Assembly (NCBI GenBank): GCA_964275345.1
Contig: CAXYBK010000002.1
Coordinates: 1-64,000, forward strand
Direction: 5' to 3'
Length of the DNA: 64,000 nt
Source of the DNA: MED-G78 sp964275345
Lineage (GTDB): Bacteria; Pseudomonadota; Gammaproteobacteria; Magnimaribacterales; D2472
Positions 17,734 through 25,926 of the stretch are shown here, one piece after another; position 1 is the first letter of the stretch, and each line of letters begins with the position of its first letter. Made by a program: the position numbers and the translations under genes. The notes below the pieces were generated by a model, which did no database searches, was not told the DNA's origin, and saw only the letters and a program-made list of their open reading frames with translations.

Positions 17734-19125
17734 ATGAAATATAGAATTGAAAAAGATAGCTTAGGCGAAGTTAAAGTACCTCAAAAAGCTTTATGGGGAG
17801 CCCAAACCCAAAGAGCATTAGATAATTTTACTATCAGTGGAATTAAGTTTGCTTTTCCTTTTGGCAGATCTTTTATTGAAGCTCTTGGGATTATCAAATT
17901 TTCTGCAGCTTCAGCTAATCAGAAATTAAAATTATTAACTGCAAAAAAAGCTGCACCAATAAAAGCAGCATCAAAAGATGTAATTAAGGGTCTTTATGAC
18001 GATTCATTCCCTTTAGATGTATTTCAAACCGGATCAGGAACCAGTACTAATATGAATGCTAATGAAGTGATTGCTAATGTAGCCTCTAAAGCTTCAAAAG
18101 TATCAATTAATGCAAATGATGATGTGAATATGAGTCAAAGCTCAAATGATGTTATCCCAACAGCAATATGTATTAGTGCATTAATAGATATGCACAGACT
18201 CTTACTTCCTAATTTAGACATTTTAATTAAATCAATAGATACAAAAATGTTAAGCCTTAAAGGAGTAACAAAAACAGGCAGAACTCATCTCATGGATGCC
18301 ATGCCAATTGATTTCTCCCAAGAGCTATCTGGATGGAAAGCACAATTAGAGTCCTGTAAAGCAAATCTTATTAATTCAACCAATCGGATGGATGAACTGC
18401 CTCAAGGCGGAACGGCGATTGGAACCGGAATCAATTGCCACAAAGACTTTTCAAAAAACTTTTGTATTGAAGTTAATAAAATATCTAAACTAAAAACTAA
18501 GCCAGCCAAGAATTTTTTTCAAGGTTTAAGCTCTGTAGATAATGCAGTAGAACTTTCTTCTGCTTTGAAAAACCTAAGCATAGTCTTAATGAAAATTTCT
18601 AATGATTTAAGGTGGATGAATAGTGGCCCTTTAACTGGTCTTGGAGAGATAGAGTTAGAGGCGCTTCAGCCTGGAAGCAGCATAATGCCTGGAAAGGTTA
18701 ATCCTGTTATTCCTGAAGCTGTTGCTATGGTATGTGCAGATGTTATTGGAAATGACACTAGCATCACTGTTGCAGGACAAAGTGGTAATTTTCAGTTAAA
18801 TGTCATGCTGCCAGTAGTTGCTTACAATCTTTTGAAAAGTATTAATTTACTTGGAAATGCTATGCCTTTACTTGCAAACAAGGCGATCAAAACTTTTAAA
18901 GTTAATTCAAAAAATATAGATGAGTCCCTATCTAAAAATCCAATATTGGTCACAGCTTTAAATAGAATTATTGGTTATAGCAAAGCTGCAGCAATTGCTA
19001 AAAAAGCTTATAAAGAAAATAAATCGGTCATTGATGTTGCTCATGAAGAAACTGGAATGAGTAAAGCTGAACTGAAGAAACTGCTTAACCCTTCTAAGCT
19101 TACCAAAGGTGGCATTAGTGGTTGA
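17734..19125 (+). CDS. fumC: Class II fumarate hydratase
   Basis: A 463-residue enzyme interconverting fumarate and L-malate in the TCA cycle. It begins with YRIEKDSLGEVKVPQKALWGAQTQRAL and has GSGTSTNMNANEV, SSNDVIPTA, TGRTHLMDA, and the superfamily signature GSSIMPGKVNPV near residue 317. Length is normal for the class II, heat-stable, iron-free form. Unusual substitution is not evident. Its last codons overlap the pterin dehydratase gene. Confidence 0.96.
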   Translation: MKYRIEKDSLGEVKVPQKALWGAQTQRALDNFTISGIKFAFPFGRSFIEALGIIKFSAASANQKLKLLTAKKAAPIKAASKDVIKGLYDDSFPLDVFQTGSGTSTNMNANEVIANVASKASKVSINANDDVNMSQSSNDVIPTAICISALIDMHRLLLPNLDILIKSIDTKMLSLKGVTKTGRTHLMDAMPIDFSQELSGWKAQLESCKANLINSTNRMDELPQGGTAIGTGINCHKDFSKNFCIEVNKISKLKTKPAKNFFQGLSSVDNAVELSSALKNLSIVLMKISNDLRWMNSGPLTGLGEIELEALQPGSSIMPGKVNPVIPEAVAMVCADVIGNDTSITVAGQSGNFQLNVMLPVVAYNLLKSINLLGNAMPLLANKAIKTFKVNSKNIDESLSKNPILVTALNRIIGYSKAAAIAKKAYKENKSVIDVAHEETGMSKAELKKLLNPSKLTKGGISG

Positions 19126-19459
19126 TTTAGTGAGCCAGTCTTGTGAAGCTTGCCGAATTGATGCTCCAAGGTTGTCTGATGCAGAAATAAGCGAGTTATT
19201 AGTAGATATAGACGACTGGAATTTAATTTCAGAGCCGGTAAAACAATTAAAGAAAGTTTTTAGTTTTCCTGACTATCAGAGCAGTCTTACTTTTGTTAAT
19301 GCAATTGCTGCGATGGCCGATAAAGAAGATCATCACCCTCTAATAACTCTAGAATGGGGAAAGGTAACCATATTATGGTGGTCCCATAAAATTGAAGGTT
19401 TGCATAAAAATGATTTTATCTGCGCCTCAAAAACAGAGAATATTTACAACAAAAGCTAG
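19109..19459 (+). CDS. phhB: Pterin-4a-carbinolamine dehydratase
   Basis: Up to 116 residues. SQSCEACRIDAPRLSDAEI is the usual N-terminal signature, and DHHPLITLEWGKVTILWWSHKIEGLHKND holds the active-site His-His-Pro and trailing His. The enzyme dehydrates 4a-hydroxytetrahydrobiopterin, recycling pterin cofactor for aromatic amino acid hydroxylases, or is a pterin-related moonlighting protein. No phenylalanine hydroxylase is nearby. The start is uncertain: GTG codons at 19109, 19118 and 19130 are all possible; 19130 leaves the conserved SQSCEAC motif at the N-terminus and would shorten the protein by 7 residues. Confidence 0.9.
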   Translation: MALVVDLVSQSCEACRIDAPRLSDAEISELLVDIDDWNLISEPVKQLKKVFSFPDYQSSLTFVNAIAAMADKEDHHPLITLEWGKVTILWWSHKIEGLHKNDFICASKTENIYNKS

Positions 19460-19503
19460 AGAAAATTTAGCTAAGCGACTTTTTTTTCTTTATAAACTTA
19501 AGT

Positions 19504-19509
19504 TATAAT
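19504..19509 (+). promoter_or_regulatory. -10 box TATAAT immediately upstream of guaB
   Basis: TATAAT ends 5 bases before the guaB ATG (19515), whose position is fixed by family alignment of the N-terminus ALTFDDVLLVP. There is no Shine-Dalgarno in the gap, so a leaderless transcript is likely. The -35 region is a T-tract without a consensus. Confidence 0.5.
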
Positions 19510-19514
19510 CTCTC

Positions 19515-20978
19515 ATGGACAAAGTAAAACAAAAAGCACTTACATTTGATGATGTACTTCTGGTGCCAAATTTCAGCGATTTCTTACCTAGCGAAGCATC
19601 ACTAGATACCAAATTAACAAAAAATATTTCATTAAAGATTCCTTTAGTAGCTGCAGCTATGGATACAGTTACAGAATCACGTATGGCAATAGCATTAGCT
19701 GAAGCTGGCGGTATTGGAATTATTCATAAGAATTCTTCTATTGAGGAGCAATGTGCAGAGGTAAAAGCTGTAAAAAAATATGAAAGTGGAGTTGTAAGAG
19801 ATCCAGTAACTATTCAATCCACCCAGACCATTGCTGATTTGAAACAATTAACTCAAGAGTTAAAGATCTCTGGGATGCCTGTTGTTGATGATGGAGTACT
19901 TAAAGGTATTGTTACAGGTCGAGATTTCAAATACGCAGATGACATGGATGCATCAGTTTCTTCCATTATGACTGCAAAAGATAAGCTCATTACTGTTCAA
20001 GAAGGAACCGCTTTGGATGAAGTAAAAAAACTTATGTATACCAACAGGATAGAAAAGATTCTTGTTGTTGACTCTCCTGACAATCTTACAGGGCTAGTAA
20101 CAATGAAAGATATTGAGAAGTCCGCAGAGTATCCAGATGCAACCAAAGATCAACAAGGACAGTTGATGGTAGGCGCAGCAATTGGAACAGGTGCAGATAC
20201 CCTTGAGAGAGCTGCAGAGTTGGTTAAAGCAGGGATTGACTTATTTGTTGTTGATAGCGCACATGGACATTCAAAAAATGTAATTGATACCATCAAAATG
20301 ATTAAACAAGAATTTAAAGGAATTGATGTTATTGGAGGCAATGTTGCAACAGCAGAGGGAGCTATTGCTTTAAGAGATGCTGGAGCAGATGGTGTAAAAG
20401 TTGGAATGGGCCCAGGCTCTATTTGCACAACAAGGATTATTGCAGGGATTGGTGTTCCGCAAATGACAGCTATTATGGATATTAAAGCCGCACTAAAAGA
20501 TGATGAAATTTCAATTATTGCTGATGGAGGTATTCGTTTTTCTGGGGATATCTCTAAAGCTATTGGTGCAGGAGCAGATACAGTCATGTTAGGAAGTATT
20601 TTTGCTGGAACTGAAGAGGCTCCAGGTGAAGTTGAATTATTTCAGGGCAGAAGTTTTAAAACGTATAGAGGCATGGGGTCAATTGGTGCTATGTCTGAAA
20701 GACAAGATGCAAATAGGTATTTTCAAGAAGATGTTGATGCCGAAAAATTAGTTCCTGAAGGAGTAGAGGGCAGAGTTCCCTACAAGGGCTGGGTTAAGAA
20801 TGTTATTGATCAATTAACCGGTGGTATTCGCCAAAGTATGGGCTACGTTGGCTGTAGAACCATTGTATTGATGCAAGATCAGAGCCAATTTATTGAAATT
20901 ACGAATGCTGGCATGACTGAGAGTCATGTTCATGATGTCATGATCACTAAAGAATCACCTAATTACCAAAGAAGCTAA
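19515..20978 (+). CDS. guaB: IMP dehydrogenase
   Basis: A 487-residue enzyme oxidising IMP to XMP with NAD, the committed step of GMP synthesis. N-terminal ALTFDDVLLVPNFSDFLP; two CBS domains inserted at about residues 95-205; GAAIGTG and VDSAHGHS; the catalytic loop GPGSICTTRII with Cys near residue 302; GMGSIGAMSE and the flap Arg-Tyr region further on. Length and domain order are standard. guaA follows after 18 bp with no terminator, so the two form the usual guaBA operon. Confidence 0.97.
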   Translation: MDKVKQKALTFDDVLLVPNFSDFLPSEASLDTKLTKNISLKIPLVAAAMDTVTESRMAIALAEAGGIGIIHKNSSIEEQCAEVKAVKKYESGVVRDPVTIQSTQTIADLKQLTQELKISGMPVVDDGVLKGIVTGRDFKYADDMDASVSSIMTAKDKLITVQEGTALDEVKKLMYTNRIEKILVVDSPDNLTGLVTMKDIEKSAEYPDATKDQQGQLMVGAAIGTGADTLERAAELVKAGIDLFVVDSAHGHSKNVIDTIKMIKQEFKGIDVIGGNVATAEGAIALRDAGADGVKVGMGPGSICTTRIIAGIGVPQMTAIMDIKAALKDDEISIIADGGIRFSGDISKAIGAGADTVMLGSIFAGTEEAPGEVELFQGRSFKTYRGMGSIGAMSERQDANRYFQEDVDAEKLVPEGVEGRVPYKGWVKNVIDQLTGGIRQSMGYVGCRTIVLMQDQSQFIEITNAGMTESHVHDVMITKESPNYQRS

Positions 20979-20996
20979 CCTTTAAATTATTTCTAT

Positions 20997-22571
20997 ATGG
21001 ATGCTAAAGCAAAAATTTCGTTAGCAAACAAATCAATAGATACTATTTTAGTATTAGATTTTGGATCTCAATATACTCAACTTATCGCAAGAAGAGTTAG
21101 AGAAAGTGATGTTTATTCTGAAATTCTTCCATGGGATATTGATGAAGACAAAATAAAAGCGCTTAAACCTAAAGGTATTATTCTGTCAGGTGGTCCAGAA
21201 TCGGTGACTCAAAGTCATACCCCAAGAATACCGCAAATAGTTTTTGATCTAAACATACCTTTACTTGGAATATGTTACGGAATGCAAACTCTTGCAGAGC
21301 AAATGGGTGGTCAAGTTATTTCCTCCGAACATAAAGAGTTTGGACATGCAGAAATTTCTATTAAAACAGATTGTGAGCTGTTTTCTGATTTAGATAAAAC
21401 TCTCAATGTTTGGATGAGTCACGGAGATCAGGTTCAAGATATACCAGATGATTTCACCTTAGTAGCATCGACAGCATCAGCCCCTATAGCTGCTATGCAA
21501 CATGATTCTAAGCCTATTTTTGCATTACAGTTCCATCCAGAAGTAACCCATACAGAGTCTGGAAAAGTGATTTTAGAAAACTTTATCTTTAAAGTTTGTA
21601 ACGCTCGCAACGACTGGAAGATGGATGACCTTATTAGCCAAAGAATTGAAGAGATAAAACAACAAGTTGGTGACAATAAAGTCTTATTAGGTTTATCTGG
21701 CGGGGTGGATTCATCAGTTACCGCAGCTTTATTACATCAAGCTATCGGAAAGAAGTTGGTATGTGTCTTTGTTGATAATGGTTTGTTAAGAAAAGGTGAG
21801 GCAGTTGAAGTCATGCAAACCTTTAAAGAGAATATGAACCTTAATGTTATTAAGTCTGACAGCGAAGAAGCTTTTTTACGTCACTTAAAAGGCGTTGAAG
21901 ATCCTGAGCAGAAGCGCAAGATTATTGGAAGAACCTTTATTGATGTCTTTGATGCTGAGGCTATAAAAATTAAAGACGTACATTTCTTAGCACAAGGAAC
22001 TATCTATCCTGATGTTATAGAATCATCTGGATCTGAATCAAAAGAAGCAAGGGTTATTAAATCTCATCATAATGTTGGTGGACTCCCTGAAGAAATGAAA
22101 ATGGATTTAGTTGAACCTCTTAGAGATCTTTTTAAAGATGAGGTCAGAAGAATGGGAGTTGAGTTAGGGTTATCTCCTGAGATGCTTTATCGCCATCCTT
22201 TTCCTGGTCCAGGATTGGGTGTCAGAATACTCGGTGAGGTAACAAAACAAAAAACAGCTATCCTTCAAGAAGCAGATCATATTTTCATACAAGAACTTAT
22301 TAAAGCTGATTTATATGACAAAGTTAGCCAAGCTTTCGCAGTCTTCCTCCCTATTAAATCTGTTGGCGTAGTAGGGGATGAAAGAAGATATGCTGAAGTA
22401 ATTGCCTTAAGAGCAGTAGAGACCATTGATTTTATGACAGCCAGATGGGCCCATCTCCCATATGAGTTTTTAGAACATGTTTCAAACAGAATTGTTAATG
22501 AAATTGAGGATGTAAGTAGGGTGGTTTACGATATTTCTAGCAAACCACCAGCCACTATTGAGTGGGAGTAA
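20997..22571 (+). CDS. guaA: GMP synthase (glutamine-hydrolysing)
   Basis: A 524-residue enzyme converting XMP to GMP. Class I amidotransferase domain first (LGICYGMQ with nucleophile Cys near residue 95; FHPEVTHTESG with catalytic His and Glu), then the PP-loop ATP pyrophosphatase LLGLSGGVDSSVTAALLH, then the dimerisation domain ending PPATIEWE. The gene is complete, with a normal C-terminus. Its last 18 bases serve as the attachment site of the accessory island that follows, so any element inserting here must rebuild the 3' end of guaA. Confidence 0.97.
   Translation: MDAKAKISLANKSIDTILVLDFGSQYTQLIARRVRESDVYSEILPWDIDEDKIKALKPKGIILSGGPESVTQSHTPRIPQIVFDLNIPLLGICYGMQTLAEQMGGQVISSEHKEFGHAEISIKTDCELFSDLDKTLNVWMSHGDQVQDIPDDFTLVASTASAPIAAMQHDSKPIFALQFHPEVTHTESGKVILENFIFKVCNARNDWKMDDLISQRIEEIKQQVGDNKVLLGLSGGVDSSVTAALLHQAIGKKLVCVFVDNGLLRKGEAVEVMQTFKENMNLNVIKSDSEEAFLRHLKGVEDPEQKRKIIGRTFIDVFDAEAIKIKDVHFLAQGTIYPDVIESSGSESKEARVIKSHHNVGGLPEEMKMDLVEPLRDLFKDEVRRMGVELGLSPEMLYRHPFPGPGLGVRILGEVTKQKTAILQEADHIFIQELIKADLYDKVSQAFAVFLPIKSVGVVGDERRYAEVIALRAVETIDFMTARWAHLPYEFLEHVSNRIVNEIEDVSRVVYDISSKPPATIEWE
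22554..22571 (+). repeat. Attachment-site copy 1 (attL-like), 3' end of guaA
   Basis: ACTATTGAGTGGGAGTAA forms the last codons and stop of guaA. It matches 24233-24250 at 16 of 18 positions (ACTAACGAGTGGGAGTAA, with the last 12 bases identical) and 27705-27721 at 16 of its first 17 (ACTATTCAGTGGGAGTA). The 3' end of guaA is a known integration hotspot for genomic islands using tyrosine recombinases. Confidence 0.75.
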
Positions 22572-22712
22572 AAAAAGTCAATAAAATCAATAACGTAAAG
22601 AGATAAAAAATGATTGAGATAATTGCAGGCACTGCTTTATTTATTTAGTGCAACTTTTGCTTCCTATGGGCCTCAAGACAGGAAGTGAGCAAGCAAAAAA
22701 GGACAGCATTAG

Positions 22713-23906
22713 ATGAAAATAGTATTTAAATGGATCGGTATTACGAGCATTGCACTGGCAATAGTTGCTGGAATCGGGTGGTCGGCGATTGGCCCTGATT
22801 GGCGTGCGCTTATTGCTGGCGCACTACAAAACAATAACCTTTTGCTTTGGGAGCAAAGTCAGCGTGAAGTTGCTTTTAAAATGATGGATGAAGTCCCTTG
22901 GATGGTGAAATCAAGAGAGATCAAACCAAGTACATCGGTGAGAGAGTTACCCAATGGCGAGCCATTAGAATTTGCTACTGACATGGATGAGTTTTTTGCA
23001 ACACAACATCTTGCCGGTGCGCTAATTTTGCACAACGGAGAAGTTCGCTATGAACGATATGGCCTTGGACTTTCGCCAGAAAAACGTTGGACAAGCTTTT
23101 CTGTCGCCAAATCATTTGCGTCTAGCCTAGTCGGTATTGCTGTTAAAGAAGGCTATATCAAGAGTCTAGATGACAGTGTTTCAGACTACATTAAAGGCAT
23201 GAAAGGGTCTGCCTATGACAACGTCACCATTGCACAGCTACTGACCATGACATCAGGTGTGCAGTGGAATGAAGACTATGGTGATCCACAATCTGATGTC
23301 GCTAAATTTAGTACTCATGTTGGTAATGATGGTCTGCCCAGCATCGTTAGTTACATGCGAAAACTGCCTAGAGCCTACCCTGCTGGAGAGCAGTGGCAGT
23401 ACTCCACTGGGGAAACAAACCTTATTGGGGCTTTAGTGAGTGAAGCAACGGGGAGCACTCTGTCGCACTACTTAACTGAGAAGATCTGGAAGCCCTTTGG
23501 AATGGAAAGCCAAGCAAGTTGGCTGTTAAGTCCGGATGGCGAAGAGATGTCGGGTTGCTGCATACAGGCAAGCTTGCGTGATTTTGCTCGCTACGGTCTT
23601 TTTGTATTGGAAGATGGCAAGATAAATGGTGCTTCTATTTTGCCTGAAGGTTGGTTTGCAGCGGCTACCACCGAACAGGCAAATATTGGCTATCCGGGCG
23701 TTGGTTATGGCTACCAATGGTGGACGTTTGCGGATGGCAGCTTTACCGCGCAAGGTATTTTTGGGCAAACGATCTTTATAGATCGTAAAAGGCAGCTGGT
23801 AGTTGCCTTTAATGCTAATTGGCCTAACGCTGCGGAATCAGAGCTTGATAAGCAGAGATTTGAATTCATTGAGTCTGTTCGGAACAGTATTGATCAAGAA
23901 AACTAA
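22713..23906 (+). CDS. Beta-lactamase-fold serine hydrolase (class C/EstB/NylB-like)
   Basis: A 397-residue hydrolase with an N-terminal membrane anchor or signal (residues 5-25). The SxxK nucleophile motif SVAK lies near residue 132, and the second motif Tyr is in QYSTGETNLIG near residue 229; a third-motif equivalent is likely GIFGQTIFID. This arrangement is typical of esterase/6-aminohexanoate-dimer-hydrolase relatives of class C beta-lactamases, so an antibiotic-resistance role should not be assumed. Base composition and codon use are clearly richer in G+C than the flanking genes, indicating transfer. It is the only gene of module A; the 141 bp before it contain only a short broken frame. 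Confidence 0.9.
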   Translation: MKIVFKWIGITSIALAIVAGIGWSAIGPDWRALIAGALQNNNLLLWEQSQREVAFKMMDEVPWMVKSREIKPSTSVRELPNGEPLEFATDMDEFFATQHLAGALILHNGEVRYERYGLGLSPEKRWTSFSVAKSFASSLVGIAVKEGYIKSLDDSVSDYIKGMKGSAYDNVTIAQLLTMTSGVQWNEDYGDPQSDVAKFSTHVGNDGLPSIVSYMRKLPRAYPAGEQWQYSTGETNLIGALVSEATGSTLSHYLTEKIWKPFGMESQASWLLSPDGEEMSGCCIQASLRDFARYGLFVLEDGKINGASILPEGWFAAATTEQANIGYPGVGYGYQWWTFADGSFTAQGIFGQTIFIDRKRQLVVAFNANWPNAAESELDKQRFEFIESVRNSIDQEN

Positions 23907-24003
23907 CCCTCTAAACCAATTAAATAGTGCGGAGTATCATAACGGTGCCGTCCCTTTACTTTACTAACAAAAGCAAACAAGCATTGAGAACTAATACACA
24001 TAG

Positions 24004-24042
24004 ACTATTGCGTAAAGCAGAAGCAAACATCAACGCAATAGT
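24004..24042. repeat. 10-bp perfect inverted repeat
   Basis: ACTATTGCGT (24004-24013) and ACGCAATAGT (24033-24042) are perfect complements separated by 19 bases. There is no following T-tract, so it is not a terminator; a protein-binding or recombination site is more likely. The left arm shares ACTATTG with the att repeat. Confidence 0.6.
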
Positions 24043-24136
24043 AGAGAAGGGTATGTCTGGAGTTAAGCATTAAGGTTACAATGTTTGTAACTCAGCATCT
24101 GCTAAAGTGTTGATATTACAAGGGTTTTGAGAAGTT

Positions 24137-24250
24137 ATGAAAGTAAGAAAAATAGGCAAGAGTTACAAAGTAGTTACAAACTACAGAATGCCCCTTGTAA
24201 ACCATTGTTCTTACAAGGCTTTTTCTAACCCTACTAACGAGTGGGAGTAA
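24137..24250 (+). CDS. Possible 37-residue ORF ending in the att repeat
   Basis: ATG at 24137 opens a 37-residue basic peptide (MKVRKIGKSYKVV start) ending Asn-Glu-Trp-Glu-stop. The last codons GAG TGG GAG TAA are the att core and are in the same frame as the Glu-Trp-Glu end of guaA. A weak purine-rich stretch (GAGAAG) precedes the start. Coding status is doubtful because the frame lies inside the TTGTAA-motif array. Confidence 0.25.
   Translation: MKVRKIGKSYKVVTNYRMPLVNHCSYKAFSNPTNEWE
24233..24250 (+). repeat. Attachment-site copy 2 (internal)
   Basis: ACTAACGAGTGGGAGTAA matches the end of guaA at 16 of 18 positions, with the 12-base core GAGTGGGAGTAA identical. It separates module A from module B and lies inside the TTGTAA motif array. 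Confidence 0.7.
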
Positions 24251-24406
24251 TAACACGCCCTACAACCCCGATTCTTACGCTATTTCCTATGTTGTAAAGT
24301 TGTTGTAAAGACGCATTCCTTCGTCTTTGTTGTAAATATTGTTGTAAAGTTCTGCTACTATTACACTTCATAAGTGTATCAAGTATGTAATACAACTTAG
24401 TTGAAA

Positions 24407-25267
24407 ATGAGCAAAGCCCCGATGACAAATATTTCAATAAAAAGCCTACTTCTCAGATTTAGATGGCGAATACTGCTTACATTCGTTTTGGTGACGCTGG
24501 AGGCACTGACTGGAATTCTTTTCCCGCTTCTAATTGGAATCGCAATCGATGGTCTTTTGGAAGACAGCTTCGATGGGATACTCTGTCTATCTATCGCTGG
24601 AGTGGCAGCACTAATAGTAGGAAGTGCAAGACGATTCTACGACACCCGAATCTACTCTGGAATTTACTGCAGAATTACTCCCGAGATGATCGAAAATGAA
24701 ACAAACAAAGACGCATCGGTTTCCAGAATATCAGCCCGGACGGGCCTTCTAACTGAATTTGTGGAATTTCTTGAAAATTCGATGCCTGAAATGATAACTG
24801 CAATTATTTCTGTCGTCGGTATTCTTGCCATCATCGCTACTTTGAATATCAATGTCTTTTTTGCTTGCCTTTCACTACTAGGCCTCATTGTTCTTATCTA
24901 TACCATAACTGGAAAATTCAACTATAAGCTCAATGCAAACTACAATAATCAACTTGAGAAACAAGTAGACGTCTTAACCGCAAGAGATTCCATTGCTATC
25001 AAAAGTTTTTATCAGGAGTTAATGAGATGGAATATAAAGCTGTCTGACCTTGAGACTATGAATTACTTTGTAATATGGGTGGGGGTTATTGCGGTGTTTA
25101 TCTATACGCCTATAACGGTAATTGGTGCAGGGGTATTGAGTTACGGTCTCGTATTCTCGATCATAATGTATGTTTTCGATTTCACCGGCAGTATTGTCAG
25201 CTTCCCTCTTTTCATTCAACAAGCAATTCGATTGAAAGAAATATCTGCTAGATTGGCTAAACCCTGA
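24407..25267 (+). CDS. ABC-transporter-type six-TM protein without ATPase domain
   Basis: A 286-residue integral membrane protein with about six hydrophobic segments. It begins with a basic amphipathic start followed by LLTFVLVTLEALTGILFPLLIGIAIDGLL, as in the membrane domain of exporter-type ABC proteins, but ends at ISARLAKP where the nucleotide-binding domain would begin. Stand-alone six-TM ABC-like proteins are a recognised family in mobile regions of marine gammaproteobacteria. No partner ATPase is in the island. The start ATG at 24407 is preferred over the TTG two codons upstream. It is followed by a 175-bp gap with an operator-like palindrome. Confidence 0.78.
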   Translation: MSKAPMTNISIKSLLLRFRWRILLTFVLVTLEALTGILFPLLIGIAIDGLLEDSFDGILCLSIAGVAALIVGSARRFYDTRIYSGIYCRITPEMIENETNKDASVSRISARTGLLTEFVEFLENSMPEMITAIISVVGILAIIATLNINVFFACLSLLGLIVLIYTITGKFNYKLNANYNNQLEKQVDVLTARDSIAIKSFYQELMRWNIKLSDLETMNYFVIWVGVIAVFIYTPITVIGAGVLSYGLVFSIIMYVFDFTGSIVSFPLFIQQAIRLKEISARLAKP

Positions 25268-25377
25268 AATTCCGGCTCTGGCGGCAGCAGCTAAGTAGCG
25301 TTCAAGATATTCAGCGTACGTTATTAGTTTAGAATCAATAAAGGATAATCCTTTACTTTCCAATATAGAAAATTACG

Positions 25378-25396
25378 ACTTTCCATTATGGAAAGT
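25378..25396. promoter_or_regulatory. Candidate operator ACTTTCC-N5-GGAAAGT
   Basis: A perfect 7-bp inverted repeat with the ATTAT spacer, plus a third half-site ACTTTCCA at 25355-25362. A TATAGT -10-like box at 25403-25408 follows, 35 bp before the membrane protein start at 25443. The site sits where the winged-helix regulator encoded two genes downstream (25919) could control its own operon. Confidence 0.55.
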
Positions 25397-25442
25397 AAAT
25401 GTTATAGTTATTTCATTAATATAAATTTTACGGACAGAAGCT

Positions 25443-25926
25443 ATGAATAATGAAAAAGAAACTATAAGCAAAGAAGAGGCGGCAGCGATATTAAAATCAG
25501 TAGACTCAACTAAACGCGACGCTATTAAGTCATTCAGAATACCGCTATTACTAATAGCAGGAATAAGCAATAGTTACTCCCTTGTCGTTTTTAGCTGGGG
25601 GATGACAGAACATGAAAACATGTGGGCTTTGGGTATGTATATAGGTGCAGCGAGCTTTGGTATTTTTGTAGCTCTCTATTTATATACCTTCCATCTTTTG
25701 GGGATAAAGGTAAGTATTTTAGCTAGGACAAAAGAGAGGATAGTAAGTGAGCTTAGTATTAGCTGTTATCTTTGGGGTAATTCTTGTTGCAGGAAGACAA
25801 GTTCGATTGTTAGGGTTCGAATTCGCACCTCACATAGCCGCATTGATTGCAGGTGGTTATATGGCTTATCTGCTATATAAATATCCTACTGGTGAGTACT
25901 TGCAGGGAATCAAACATAATGACTAA
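25443..25926 (+). pseudogene. Small four-TM membrane protein, frameshifted
   Basis: The first frame (from 25443) gives a cytoplasmic helix NNEKETISKEEAAAILKSVD, then two membrane segments ending LHLLGIKVSIL-like sequence. The expected continuation lies one frame over: VSLVLAVIFGVILVAGRQVRLLGF, then HIAALIAGGYMAYLLYKYP, ending at TAA 25924-25926. That end overlaps the regulator ATG (25919) by 8 bp, the usual coupling, which strongly supports it as the real C-terminus. A one-base insertion around 25735-25750 explains it. Alternatively the second half is a separate protein from the GTG at 25747, which has an AGAGAGGA ribosome-binding-like stretch before it. Function unknown; such proteins commonly pair with this type of regulator. 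Confidence 0.65.

Larger units (their letters stand above)
24076..24347. repeat. Cluster of eleven TTGTAA motifs flanking attachment copy 2
   Basis: TTGTAA occurs on the plus strand at 24085, 24195, 24292, 24303, 24330 and 24342, and as TTACAA (minus) at 24076, 24116, 24163, 24174 and 24211. Many share the extended form GTTGTAAAG or GTTACAAAG. Two form the short palindrome GTTACAA-TGT-TTGTAAC at 24075-24091. Such density on both sides of a core att site is what arm-type integrase sites look like. Confidence 0.6.
23907..24406. other. Non-coding recombination-like region of the island
   Basis: Five hundred bases without a recognisable gene. It contains a 10-bp inverted repeat (24004-24042), a cluster of TTGTAA/TTACAA motifs on both strands (24076-24347), a 37-codon frame ending in the att repeat, attachment-site copy 2 (24233-24250) and a short AAGACG/CGTCTT hairpin around 24308-24327. 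The layout resembles a complex att site with arm-type binding sites. Confidence 0.55.

Noticed and set aside
20150..20587. 145-codon frame opposite guaB
   Set aside because: Mirror of the conserved guaB coding frame, low-complexity Ile/Ala/Pro-rich, no ribosome binding site.
22572..22712. Small gene between guaA and the serine hydrolase
   Set aside because: Only a 12-codon frame (MIEIIAGTALFI) with no support; treated as non-coding.
22713..23906. Beta-lactamase resistance gene
   Set aside because: SxxK and Tyr motifs fit esterase/NylB-like members; the sequence alone gives no evidence for beta-lactam hydrolysis.
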